Assembly: GCA_935421135.1 (NCBI GenBank)
Contig: OW285190.1
Span: forward strand, 2,108,001-2,172,000
Direction: 5' to 3'
Source: Bugulina stolonifera
Lineage: Eukaryota; Bryozoa; Gymnolaemata; Cheilostomatida; Bugulidae
DNA: 64,000 bases
A model generated the notes under the pieces. That model ran no database searches, was not told the origin of the DNA, and worked only from the letters and a program-made list of their open reading frames with translations. A program made the translations under genes and the position numbers. Below, piece by piece: positions 38,079 through 49,034 of the stretch. How positions within the stretch are numbered: position 1 is the stretch's first letter; every line of letters begins with the position of its first letter.

Positions 38079-41000
38079 ATGCAGAGTTTTACGGGGATTT
38101 TGCTGGCAGTATTCCAAATACAACAATTTCAGCATTTGGCAAAAGCAGGTATATCAGATATACAATCTACAATCTACAATTTTAGTTTTAAGTTCAAACA
38201 ATGATTTACATGTACATTATAGGCCAACGCGTTGTATACATTAATGTATGTAAATCGGTATAGTGACTGTGTAAGTAATTGTAAGTACAAATATTATAAC
38301 AAACTTTGCGCACATGATGTACAATTATGATGCCTATCACTAACATCTACTCAACACCATACATGGATTTACTGGGCTGTTACTGTACTTACGTACGTCT
38401 CTGTGTATTTGGTAAAATCAACCAATATTTTCTATTTATTTGTTACGTATTTTACACCAATTCAGTTTTTTGCGTTACCGTAAATTCTGTAACTAATTTA
38501 TTTTGCTGTTTGGAAAAACTTATCTTGAACTTGATAAACTTTTGTCTGCAGATGCAACCGCAATGTGTGAGCCATCTGCAATAATCTCCAAGGCGATTGG
38601 TCATCAGGGTGACATCATAAGCCCTACAAACAGCGAGCTTGGTCCTCTAGACTGCACACTATCCCTGACTCAGTTACCTCCATACACTTGGTTCCAGCTG
38701 AACGCATACTCTATCAAACTCCCGTCTTTCTGTAGCAGCAGTCTGGATGATAGCAGCTGTAATTACATTGAGATCAGCTCAAGAAAGAAATTTAAATTAC
38801 CAAAAGTAGTTCGAGATTTTAATTCTTCTGCTGATTGGAAAGAGCACATCGCACTTCCCATGGTTCTGTTTACAAGTCAAGAGATCCAAATTAGGTTATT
38901 CTCTCCGGACTTTTCCAGTGGATATTCCTTCAACTTAACGTATAAAGGTAAGACAACTCTACACTATTAGATGCTGGTGTGCTGCAATGTAGGTTCAAAA
39001 GTCATTTAGTGGTGGCAATTTGCACAAAACACTTTTTCTTGCAGTTGAAATATCATATTGCATTGTATATAAAAAGGATGGCCAGACCCCTTAACATGTA
39101 TCACCTCAATTATTATCAGTTTCCCTAAAGATTGAAACTGATACTTATACTGCATGATAGCGCCTACTTTAGCCAGCACCACTGTTTAACTTGGTATCCT
39201 CAGAGGAGAAACAAATCACAGATTGAGCATTATGAAATGTATTAGAGCTTGAAGGGAGAGTTTAGATTATCTACAGTGTTGTAATATTGTCTGGGTTACC
39301 TAGACCTAATAAATGCCCAACAATTATTACTACAGTATGTTCTAACTGTATAAAACTGTTTGCTATAACTTTGCAGCTGCCCATGCGATTGATGTGGGAG
39401 TACAGGTGCACTCACATGAATTTGATGTTCGAACTCAGCGGTTTGGATATATTGTCAGCCATTTCAGCTTCTCAAAGGAAAAGTACCGTGCAAACACAGG
39501 CTCCGTATTCACACTGAATAACATTAGTAGCAAAAATCTCACTATCTGTTTCATCTCCTTTGATATGGAATACGTTGAGTATGGGCAGTGGTGCGATGAT
39601 GAGCTCGCTGTGGTATCTAAGAGGAAGCGGAGCTTTTGTGGCGTATGGCAAGATCACTATATCGACACATGTGTAGATATAGAGGTACTCAATGGGAAGG
39701 TATCTTTCCATTTTAAGACTGATTACGCAGGAAACTATGGGGGCTTCCTCCTCTCTTACCATGGTGAGCGGAATGGTGATGATTCATTATTTGTGCTGCT
39801 GAGTCTTCCTCATTGACAAATCAGGTTCAGTAACGAGTCAGTCTCAGTGACAAGGCACGTTCAGTAAGGAGTCATCCTCAGTGACAAGCCACAATCAATA
39901 ATGAGTCATTCTCAGTGACAAGTCGTGTTTGGTGGTGAGTCATTGCTAGTAATGAGTCATTGTTAGTGATGAGACATCATCAGTAGTGATCCATTGTTAA
40001 TGAAGAATACAGAATACAACAGAGCTGGGTCCAAGTCATAGATTTGACTTGACTTGCCAAGTCAAGTCAAGTCACAAGTCGACTTGACCTGGACTTGCCA
40101 ACTTGCTGACTTGACTTGACTTTGACTTGCGCATCAATGTGACTTGACTTGACTTGACTTGGACACATGAATGACTTGTAATTTTGACTTGACTTTGACT
40201 TGTACATCAATGTGACTTGACTTGGACACAGGAATGACTTTTGATTTTGACTTGGGTTTTGCCAAGTAAATAAAATAAATAAAATAAAAGTTTTGCACAG
40301 TGTTTAGCCAACATGGAAAAAAGGTCTCAATTGCCTACCTATTTATCATTTTTACTAGACCAGTGCTACTAGCAGCACTCAGAGTATATCAAAGTTAGCT
40401 ATGAGGACTATCTAGGCTGTGTGTACGTGAGACTACACAACGACAATGCATAGGCACAAGTACACGCAGTGCAAGTAGTGTAAGTGTAGCATACAATGTA
40501 GGTGTGGTGTAAGTAGTGAATACAATGTGCAGTGCAATAATTACTAGAGTTAAATTGCAGGACTGGCCAGTGGACACTCCGTGCTGTACCATGTGCTGGT
40601 TATATGCTATGTAACACTACATCACCATTACAATATACAGTATATAATACTATATGACCAGTCTCGACCGTAGTGCCAATAATACTACTTATATAGACTA
40701 GTTCTTCACCATGATTGCATAACATACATGTCCATGCCCTGCTACACCTTGGCATAGGTTTATCATGGATTGGAATGCCTACTAAAAGAAACAATAATGA
40801 TGTTTTGAAAAATGTAAAATTTTTTGAAGTTGTCTTCCACTTGACTTGCATTTTGACTTGACTTGACTTTGACTTGACTTGACTTGTGACTTGCATGATA
40901 GCTGACTTAACTTGACTTGAGGCAGCACTGACTTGACTTCGACTTGACTTGCCTTCAAAATTTTAGAAATTACTTGACTTGACTTGACTTGAGGCAGCAC

Positions 41001-44000
41001 TGACTTGACTTGGACTTGACTTGCCTCCAAAATTTTAGAAATGACTTGACTTGTTGACTTGCAAGTCGACTTGGACCCAACTCTGGAATACAATGCAAGG
41101 GCTCAAGGTTAAACTGAGTGTAGTGAATTAAACCTTGGAGAGAGCTTGATGTCAAATCACAAATATTTTAACAATCATTACTAAGAAATGCGTGGTTTGA
41201 ACTCTGGGCTTTCATATGAGGGTTGAATTCCTTTAAAGGTCATTGGTGGTTTTAGGAAGGGTATCCAACCTTGTAATGTTTATGTGCTACTTTTCCCCCC
41301 TTCTCTACCCCAAATCCTAGCTTTCTTATGTGATTAATTACCGGAAGTAAAACTGGTAAGTTTTATTACAAAGAAATGTTAGCTCCAAAATAGTTTTCAC
41401 ACATGTGATTTTTTACAACATATGTCCCACTGTTTACAGATACATCATTGGATGAAACAGAAATATCTGCAAACATAAGTCGGACAAACACAACTGATGT
41501 ACAAAATGCAGAATTCATCCCACGGCTTAATTCATCTTTCAGCAGTAAGTGACATTTCATTGCAGTCACTTTAATTCTGCAAGTAATATTAACCTGCAGT
41601 GAATATCCATTACTGAACGTGTTGCTATTTCTGACCAGTTAATGGTTGCAGGTTTCTGCACAGTATCACATAATATAACGGTTGTATGTTTAATAGATAT
41701 TGCATAATAACCGGTACATTATTTCAGCCATGTCTCTATCTACACCAACACCACCATCACCACATGTGAGTAATACCGGAGAGAAGAGAACATTAGTCCT
41801 TGCACTCAGCATTCCTGGATGTACATTGCTAATGGTTGCTTTAGCTATCATACTGGTGGCTGTACAGCTACGAAAATGGTTAGTTGCTATGTACGACTTC
41901 AAGGAGAATTACATGAAGTTTTCTACATCTTCAGGGACTGGTATTTTCATGGATTTTGAAACAAGTCTCTGACTGCTCAAAAATATATTACTTGCAAAAA
42001 ATACATCATATATACATGTAGCTTATTATGTTATGTTAATCTAGGAGGGAATCAAGGAAAGATAATTCTCCAGCTGGGAGAATTGAAGAAGGTTAGTAGG
42101 CTATACATGTACGTACATCTCACCATATATTAGTCATATTGTAATGTTTTGAGCTGTGTTACATACGAGTGCACGGGTACGGGTATGGGAAGGGCTTGGA
42201 GGTTGGTAGAGGAAGACCAAGTTACCTTCCACACATTACATAAAGAGTGAACAGTTAGCTAATGCTCTAGAATTGTTGATAAGGAAGTAGGCCGAGGCTG
42301 AGACTCATCTAAGAGTCCAGGGTCAACGTAGGTCTGTAGAGTTTATGCTCCAAAGGGGTGTAGAAAGAAGTTCTGATAATCTAGGGACTTAGGCTCGACG
42401 CTAGATTCATAGAGAATCCGAGATCGGCTAAAGCCCGTAGATGTAGACTCACAAGGAGTGTAGAAAGAGTGCTTAAACGAGTATGGAGTGAGCTCGAGCC
42501 GCTTAGGTCTAAGAAGACCTGTGGGTGGAGCTACCTGCCTGCAAGAGTAAGCCTCTAGGTTTGAGTTAGGAGATGTTGCTTTGTTCAAGCTCAATCAACA
42601 ACTAATTTGATACAGAAAATGTGCTGGCTTTTATACTAAATACACTTCCAGAGAAAAGGTGCGATAAGGTATCGGGCTAGGCCGATAAGGTATCGGGCTA
42701 GGCCGATAAAGTATCGGGCTAGGCCGATAAAGTATCGGGCTAGGCCGATGAGGTATCGGGCCGGAACTTACACAACAACATGGAGTAGTTCCGCCCGATG
42801 TCGGCCACCAAAAGGGTCGGCCTTGCACAAAAAGTGCTTACAATAGTCCGAATAGATAGTATATAAATATGGGCAAGTTTCAAGACATCGGCTCAAAAAG
42901 TGTACGGTAAAAAGACTGAGAATATAACATAATCAGGCAAGAAGGGATAATTGCATACATAGTAATTTTAAACCATGCGTAAATGCGATGACCTGATTGG
43001 TTAATAAAAACAATAATACAAGCACACTATGCATAAGTAGTTGATTATAATAGTAGTAATGTCCATGCATGTATAAGAGTATACATTGTAAGGTAAGACA
43101 ATGCAATGCATGAATGGGTAAATATTATGAGAACAATGTCAATGCATGTATACTCAAGATTATAGTCCATGCCGTGGCAGGCTATCTGAATCACCACAAT
43201 ATGTAGTGTACTCACCGGTGTTCGAAGTATGGCTATACGGGAGTATACGGTGCGTACCCACCTCAATTTTAGTGGTTATACGGCCAGCAGGCGTGTACCC
43301 TCATTTTAATAGCTAGCTTTCTTCATACAGCCACTGTGAACCTGATAGTGTAGTGGTAGAGTGCTTGACACTCATTCAGAGGATCCTGAGTTTGAATCTC
43401 ACTACGGCATAATTTTTTTCATTTTAGTAGTTCACTAATTTCTTAGCTACTATAAGATTAAGTGGATAGCTATACAATACTAATCTGTAAGATTGCATGT
43501 ACCGTGTACCCACCTCATTTGTTCCACTTCGAACACTGGTACTAGCTTATTGTATAATTCGGATGTTCCAGCTTCACATAAACTATTCTCAGATTCCCTT
43601 CGATCACCTGTAATGGTTACGCACAGTTCTCCTCAACCACCTGACACTAATTATATGCATACCCATATGTACATGTATATCTGTTTGTATTCCTTGTTAC
43701 TTAATTGAATGTCGTGTGTATACTTGAATATGGCATTACTAAGTCCTTGTACTGATTTTATACCCATGTAAAGAGGCCCGACCTCTCAGAATTACTTGAT
43801 ATTCGTTTTGTATATGATTTGGATGATTCTAAGCATCTTTTGTAATAACCCGACCCATTTTGGGTCGGCCATCGGGCTTTCGGCCGCCATGTTGTTGCGC
43901 AATTTCCGGACAACCCTACGCCGTCTTTTCCTGACACTACGTCGGCCTTTTTACCGGAACTTCCTCCGGAAGTTCTATTACTATAGAAAGGGCATTGTTT

Positions 44001-47000
44001 TTATGTTTGTTGTCTCAGTTCTTGCTTGGATCTCAATAAAGACACATCTATACTTATATACAGAGACTTTCACTTCGTAGATAGGTCATTCTAGTTGTTA
44101 AGGTCCTCGACCTTGCAACACGAACTGCCTACTAGGTCGGATCACTCTCTTTCTCAGTATAGTAAACAAGCATAACTCGGGATCACATGGGTCGTCTTTG
44201 GTAGTTCTTTGACTACTGACTCCGATCAATCTTTCATGTAATGAGAAGGCCTAGCACCACTCATAGGCACTTCATTTTGGACTCGAGAGTCGTCTTAGGA
44301 CGACCATACCAGAAACCAAAAACCATTACATTGGTGGCAGCGGTGGGATTCTAAAGGTCGTACTCTTACAGTACGAAGCAGAAGGAAGGTGACCTCGGAC
44401 TCGGGACTGTAGCCCGACCGACCTCACTCTTCAAGACTTCACTGGCGATTAGGAATCGGACCCGGGAACTCGCATGATGAGAAGGTGACAGAAAGCTAAA
44501 GCGCACCCACAATTCTCGTGGTTCTGCTGAATGTAGCCCGACCTATGCCGGCTCTTCAACTAAAGACCGACCTCGGATCCAGAATACATTGACGGTACTC
44601 AGTACGTCGTACTAGGCCAACCCGGTCTACTAACCAAAGTTACTTATCCACTACCCAGACAACCTACTGGCATGGACTGGTTAAAGGACCTGCTACAACA
44701 GGTGATGTACCAGACAGGACAGGACCCCGACATGCTCACATACAATGGACAAGAGGACGTAGAACTCTTCATAGAAGAATCTTCCACCATGGCAGCGCGC
44801 TACAACTGGGACCCCAGAGCACGCCTCATATGACTAAGAGCTGTCTTACAAGGACCTGCACTAGAGTGCGGATGATCCAGTTTAGTCGACGAAATATTCA
44901 CCCAACTGAAAGGCCAATACAGAATAACTCCCCGACAAGCTCGCTGGAAATTATCCGTCTTAGAACAATCCGTTCACACTTCGCTCAGAAGTCATGCCAC
45001 CCTCGTCCACAGACTTATGGCGACCACCTTTGAAGGAGCACCACCTGTATCCTTGGACGAATAGACCCTCGAGAAGTTTTGCCTCACGGTCCACGACCCC
45101 TGTCTGCAAAGGTACTACACACGAATACAGCCCCACGATTTGGACGACGCGGTCGTGGCCGGGACGCTATTCCTACAAGGCCACGACAAAAGAACGACCC
45201 CTCACAGAGAGGAACTTCCCGATGACCTCCTACGGAAGGCTCTCCACATCCTCCTAAAACGATGTCGAGAAGCAACAGATCAGCCGACGGACACACCCGA
45301 ACCCGTCTCAGTGGAAGAACCTATTCCCACTGAGGCCAATGGAGGCATCAAACCAGGAAAAGGCGGGCCAAACCCAACTAGCGGTCACCCCCCCCCCCCC
45401 CCCTTAGGCCGACGGACACATCAGAACCCGTCTTAGTAGATGAACTCATACCCACTAGGCCTGAAGACAAGAGCACTAGCAAGCAACGAGGTGGACCAGG
45501 CTCCAACAGTAGGCCCCCACCTAGGCCGACAGACGCCTCAGAGCCCGTCTTAGTGGATGAACCTATACCCACTAGGCCTAAGAAGAAGAGTAATCACTTC
45601 ACTTCAGGAGCATCCAATGCAGTTAGCCAGCCGCCTAGCAGGCCGACGGTACACCCAGAACCCGTCTTAGTGGATGAGCTAATACCCACTAGGCCAAGGC
45701 AAAGCTGAAAGCAACTCCATCCGGACAATCACCCCCAAGGCTGAAGGGATGACTCAGGAGTCCCACGAGACCGGGCCCAACCTCACCAGGTACCCCCCGG
45801 CTCATCCTCAACTCAGGAGGACTAGCGGGAATTAGTTGTGAGCAAACCCGACACTGATAAGCAGCTGAAAATTTCCACAGAAACTCAGTATGACCCGACG
45901 GACGACTTGTCGTGTGAAGAACTGCCAAACACTACAGTCCAAGTCCGCGGCCTAAGGATCGACACGGAGCAAACCGTGCTGGGCCAAACAGTAGAGCTAC
46001 CTCTGAACCTCTCAAATGACATTCAAGTTTTAACAGCCTGACCTGACCGAGAGGACGCGAAGTATCGCGTAGCCGATCCCCAAGATATGTTCCCGACGCC
46101 GGAGAAACAGTCTATACTCTAAGCAGTTCACATTCAAAGAGCGAAGTGCTCTTCAACGGAATTCAGTATTGCCGAACAAGTTCAGCCAGAGATACAGATT
46201 GCTAAACTCTCGAAATCCCACAATGCGGATAGAGGGCAATCGAAGATAGATAATGCCGTGTTCCCGCGCTTATTCAATGAGTCGAACGAAGAAAATATGC
46301 CTGAGGCATTGCTTACAAATGAGCAATACGCTCATCCCTCGGCTAGTATAAATACGACAGTTCACAGACGAGTAGTCCTTTCTCATCCAGCACTCGACAG
46401 TGACACATGTGTGTGTATCCCTACACAAACTGTCCCCTCTGGCAACCTTTGCACTCCTGTTCGTGCCACAATCAATAACAACAATCGTATTCTTTCTGTT
46501 TCTACAATCGACGAGACGGCTGCATCTCCTCAAAAGAACTACTCATCCCAGCCTGTACTCACAGTTGAAGGTAAGCAAACATCAGTACTACGAAATAAGA
46601 TCAAACCAGTGTTAGAGGTACAACCTGTGTCTGTGGAAATGTCAGGCATGAATTCTCTCTCCCTCCCCACTCGGCATAGACCAGTCGGGACAGAAGAGAA
46701 TTCCCCTGAACATTTCCACAGGAGAGAACCTGAGTTAGAAGGCGGTGACTACGCATCAGACGAATTGTGTATTGTAGATATCTCTCCCTTTCGGAGGACT
46801 CTTACTCCAGGCGGTATTCCTCCACCTACGCCACCTCTCGTCACCTCCACTCTGAAACAAGCTAGCGTGAAACTACACCGACTCACTGATAAGCTGCCTC
46901 TCGAACAACCTCAGCATTTAGGAGCTACCAAACCATGGATCAGCACCTCCACCCAGCAGGCTAGGGATAAACTGGCACGGCGAAGTCAGCCTACAAAGAG

Positions 47001-49034
47001 GTTGGATGTCCACATGTGGCAGCATTTTGCACGGTATTATTGCCGGTGCGGTGCAGATGCTCTAGGCCATCACTTCAATCGGAGATCCAGTATATGTGGG
47101 GAACGTCTGTTCCTCACTGATGCAGTTAGCTACCTGGCACTCATGGAATGGTGGGGTGTAAAGGATTCCCCACCATTCTTACCCTGTCACCCAACTATGG
47201 ATGGCCAAACTGGGACGAACCGACCTGTCTATCTGCCAAACACTCGCTCTACTAGAAAGTGACCTCCCAAGAGACGGCACAGTCCCTCTCCATCTCCTGA
47301 GCTGACGCCAGAGTCAGCACCTGCTGACCCTGCCTCCTCCTCCTCTTTCTCGTCGTCAACCACCACTCCTGATGGTCCGTCCCCTTGGCGACCGGCTCTT
47401 AGCACATCGAGGGTACAGACTGCTCCTCTCAACCAACGTGGGCGCCTGCCATCCTGGAAAGCACAGCCTGCACCCTGGAAAAGCATGCCAGCTTCCTCCC
47501 CTGGTCTCATCAATGAAGGTTCTCCACCCAAGGCCGCTCGTACAGCTTCTCCAGACCTGTTGATTGAGCCTCTACAGTCCAGACATACACTGGAGGTCTC
47601 GCCTCATTGCTCCCCACAAATTCCTGCCAGGAGCCATCCCAGGACCCTGCACTCTCCAGTACTTCCAGTACCCTCCAGCCAGCACTATCTGCGTCTCCAG
47701 TATTACCGGAGCCTGACGCCACACGTCCTGCATCTCCAGATCCGGCACTCCATGCTAAACAGCAACTTGCTACCATTAGACCCCGAATTCGTTACATAGC
47801 CAGTCGACAGCAGGTGGGGGACACTCTATGCCAACACTTGGAGCCTCTCTACACTCGAGAAATAGCTCTTCGAACTCTGGCCAGCCAATACTTAGGACAA
47901 CCCCAACAACTCCAGTCGATACAAGCAGACTTAGCGGTGGTTCTAAGAGAGTCTGACCTATATTGTAACATTCTGAATTTAACACTAGAGACACCTATGA
48001 CCTAGTGTGAGGGGGCTGTGTAATGGTTACGCACAGTTCTCCTCAACCACCTGACACTAATTATATGTGTACCCATATGTATATCTGTTTGTATTCCTTG
48101 TTACTTAGTTGAATATTGTGTGTATACTTGAATATGGCATTACTAAGTCATTGTACTGATTTTATACCCATGTAAAGAGGCCCGACCTCTCAGAATTACT
48201 TGATACTCATTCTGTATATGATTTGAGTGATTCTAACCATCTTTTGTAACAACCCGACCCAATTTGGGTCGGCCATCGGGCTTCCGGCCGCCATGTTGTT
48301 GCGCAATTTCCGGACGACCCTACGTCGTCTTTTCCTGACACTACGTCGGCCTTTTTACCAGAAATTCTATTACTATATAAAGGGCATTGTTTTTATGTTT
48401 GTTGTCTCAGTTCTTGCTTGGATCTCAATAAAGACACATCTATACTTATATACAGAGACTTTCACTTCGTAGATAGGTCATTCTAGTTGTTAAGGTCCTC
48501 GATCTTACAACACAAACTGCCCACTAGGTCGGATCACTCTCTTTCTCAGCGTAGTAAACAAGCATACCTCGGGATCACATGGGTCGTCTTTGGTAGTTCT
48601 TTGACTACTGACTCCGATCAATCTTTCATGTAATGAGAAGGCCTAGCACCACTCATAGGCACTTCATTTTGGACTCGGGAGTCGTCTTAGGACGACCATA
48701 TCACAAACCAAAAACCATTACACACCGAATAAAGTTGAGCAGTCTCCACTTTTCCCAACCAAACAATTAAGTAACTTGTAGCGTCTGCAACGTCGCAACT
48801 TTCACAGCATAGTAGTGTATAAGATATTTTGTAGAGACTGACATAATATTGTGAATACTTGCAGCAGAAACAGGAAATGAGGTGGCTGATAACTACTATT
48901 CAAGTATTGATGAGTGTATGCAGACGACAGGAAGTGGTGGCAGTAAAGCAGGAAATGGGAGTTTATCCACTCACGCTTACGTGAGGGATTGCTGGATCGA
49001 TTACAATCACAGCAAGCTAACTGATAGTTCATAG
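38079..49034 (+). CDS. CUB-domain type I membrane protein, copy B, 7 exons
   Basis: Exons 38079-38148, 38552-38947, 39377-39763, 41440-41544, 41728-41878, 42045-42091 and 48865-49034 join in frame (1326 nt, 441 aa). Exons 1 to 4 have exactly the lengths of copy A. Exon 5 uses a donor six bases further on, exon 6 is nine bases shorter, and exon 7 stops two codons earlier. The architecture is the same: signal peptide, two CUB-like domains, stalk, membrane helix (about LVLALSIPGCTLLMVALAII), short basic stop-transfer, and a tail with YYSSIDEC and AYVRDCW. The second CUB domain is nearly identical to copy A while the first and the stalk differ more. Intron 6 has grown to 6.8 kb through three insertions, one a full LTR element in sense orientation. 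No stop or broken splice site is seen. Confidence 0.87.
40020..41085. mobile_element. hAT-type non-autonomous DNA element in gene B intron 3
   Basis: Terminal inverted repeats CAGAGCTGGGTCCAAGTC and, reversed, CAGAGTTGGGTCCAAGTC. The 8-bp target duplication is GAATACAA at 40012-40019 and 41086-41093. The corresponding site in gene A (near 31730) is uninterrupted. Both ends carry dense arrays of GACTTGACTTG in opposite orientations, typical hAT subterminal repeats. The middle (about 40300-40790) encodes nothing recognisable. Confidence 0.93.
41190..41320 (+). mobile_element. SINE remnant in gene B intron 3
   Basis: It matches the SINE at 31822-31970 from the B-box region to the tail (AAAGGTCATTGGTGG ... 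ATGTGCTAC), but the A-box half is degraded. It is at the same place as the gene A copy. Confidence 0.75.
42140..43198 (-). mobile_element. solo LTR, family 2, in gene B intron 6
   Basis: Minus-strand start TGTGGTGATTCAG, end AACATTACA. The 4-bp duplication is ATAT at 42136-42139 and 43199-43202. Gene A keeps the empty site CATATGTAGTGTACTAG near 34361. A local array of about 20-bp units with TATCGGGCTAGGCCGATA (42664-42760) makes this copy longer than the other family members. Confidence 0.92.
43213..43539. mobile_element. short TIR element with a tRNA-like core
   Basis: Inverted ends CCGGTGTTCGAAGT (43215-43228) and ACTTCGAACACTGG (43526-43539). The candidate duplication is TACT at 43209-43212 and 43540-43543, and the empty site in gene A reads GTGTACTAG. 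Inside, at about 43338-43403, TAGTGTAGTGGTAGAGTGC and GAGTTTGAATCTC resemble tRNA A and B boxes. No coding frame is present. Confidence 0.8.
43605..43608 (+). other. target-site duplication CACC, 5' copy
   Basis: CACC here and at 48723-48726 flank the family 1 LTR element. Gene A near 34429 has a related uninterrupted sequence (GAGCACTGAACAAAG against GATCACC|GAATAAAG), which defines the insertion to the base. Confidence 0.85.
43609..44330 (+). repeat. 5' LTR of the full-length element
   Basis: It contains the GAGGCCCGACCTCTCAGAA block, GGGTCGGCC, GTTGCGCAA and an AATAAA polyadenylation signal at 44035-44040. The TATA-like box reads CTATAGAAAGG here but CTATATAAAGG in the 3' LTR and the solo LTRs, so the promoter of this copy may be weakened. 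A small inverted duplication (CCGGAACTTCCTCCGGAAGT) is present here and lost from the 3' LTR. Confidence 0.93.
44332..44351 (+). promoter_or_regulatory. primer binding site, tRNA-Leu
   Basis: TGGTGGCAGCGGTGGGATTC begins one base after the 5' LTR. It is the exact complement of the 3' 20 nucleotides (with CCA) of the animal tRNA-Leu type that ends CCCACCGCTGCCA, recalled from known tRNA sequences. Confidence 0.88.
44672..45436 (+). pseudogene. gag-like polyprotein, broken by three stops
   Basis: Starting at ATG 44672, one frame runs to 45436 (about 254 codons) with in-frame stops TGA 44831-44833, TGA 44873-44875 and TAG 45062-45064. Its first part (MDWLKDLLQQ, FIEESSTMAARYNW, LKGQYRITPRQARWKL) has the helical, Trp- and Gln-rich look of a Ty3-type capsid domain. 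The latter part is proline-rich and reaches a run of 15 cytosines. Two stops are TGA where an arginine CGA would fit, consistent with CpG decay. No CCHC zinc knuckle is visible. The capsid assignment is by pattern and position only. Confidence 0.7.
45285..45705. repeat. four imperfect 60-bp repeats in the gag 3' part
   Basis: Four copies at about 45290, 45408, 45522 and 45640, each with GGCCGACGGACAC, GAACCCGTCT(T/C)AGT and ATACCCACTAGGCC or a close variant. They would encode a Pro/Glu-rich segment of the form EPVLVDEPIPT. Spacers between copies differ and break a common frame. Confidence 0.85.
46258..47799 (+). pseudogene. ORF2 of the LTR element, unknown function
   Basis: An open frame of 334 codons (46258-47262) ends at a single TGA, after which the same frame stays open to 47799. 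From about 47607 a second frame (to 48005) carries the more protein-like Ser/Pro-rich text and a charged C-terminal part (IRPRIRYIASRQQ, LEPLYTREIALRTLA), suggesting a frameshift near 47.6 kb. I do not recognise the protein. Residues about 252-300 have an aromatic, Cys/His-rich motif C-x-C-x6-H-H-x7-C that could bind zinc; the rest is Ser/Thr/Pro-rich. There are no polymerase, integrase or membrane segments. It sits where pol would be expected. An earlier short frame (45838-46041) may be a remnant between gag and ORF2. Confidence 0.6.
48003..48018 (+). promoter_or_regulatory. polypurine tract
   Basis: AGTGTGAGGGGGC directly before the 3' LTR (starts 48019) is the expected plus-strand primer of a reverse-transcribing element. 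It is short and holds two pyrimidines. Confidence 0.6.
48019..48722 (+). repeat. 3' LTR of the full-length element
   Basis: Same ends as the 5' LTR, intact CTATATAAAGG box near 48373, and AATAAA at 48427-48432. It is in sense orientation within intron 6 of gene B, 142 bases before exon 7. Confidence 0.93.

Larger units (their letters stand above)
43609..48722 (+). mobile_element. full-length non-autonomous LTR retrotransposon, family 1
   Basis: 5' LTR 43609-44330 (722 bp) and 3' LTR 48019-48722 (704 bp) are nearly identical apart from a short deletion in the 3' copy and point changes. Both have the perfect 10-bp ends TGTAATGGTT and AACCATTACA. The primer site at 44332-44351 matches tRNA-Leu, a purine-rich tract (GTGAGGGGGC) precedes the 3' LTR, and a 4-bp duplication CACC flanks the element. 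The 3.7-kb interior has a decayed gag and an unknown ORF2. No protease, reverse transcriptase, RNase H or integrase motif is visible, so it must depend on proteins from another element. It is probably of the Ty3/Gypsy group, judged from the 4-bp duplication and tRNA-Leu primer; this is inference. Confidence 0.92.

Noticed and set aside
43331..43406. Functional tRNA gene
   Set aside because: The A- and B-box resemblance is partial and no acceptor or anticodon stem pairs properly; it is treated as a tRNA-like core of a mobile element.
46258..47262. Envelope-like protein of an errantivirus-type element
   Set aside because: The frame has no signal peptide, no membrane helix and no furin-like site, and it lies where pol should be rather than after it.
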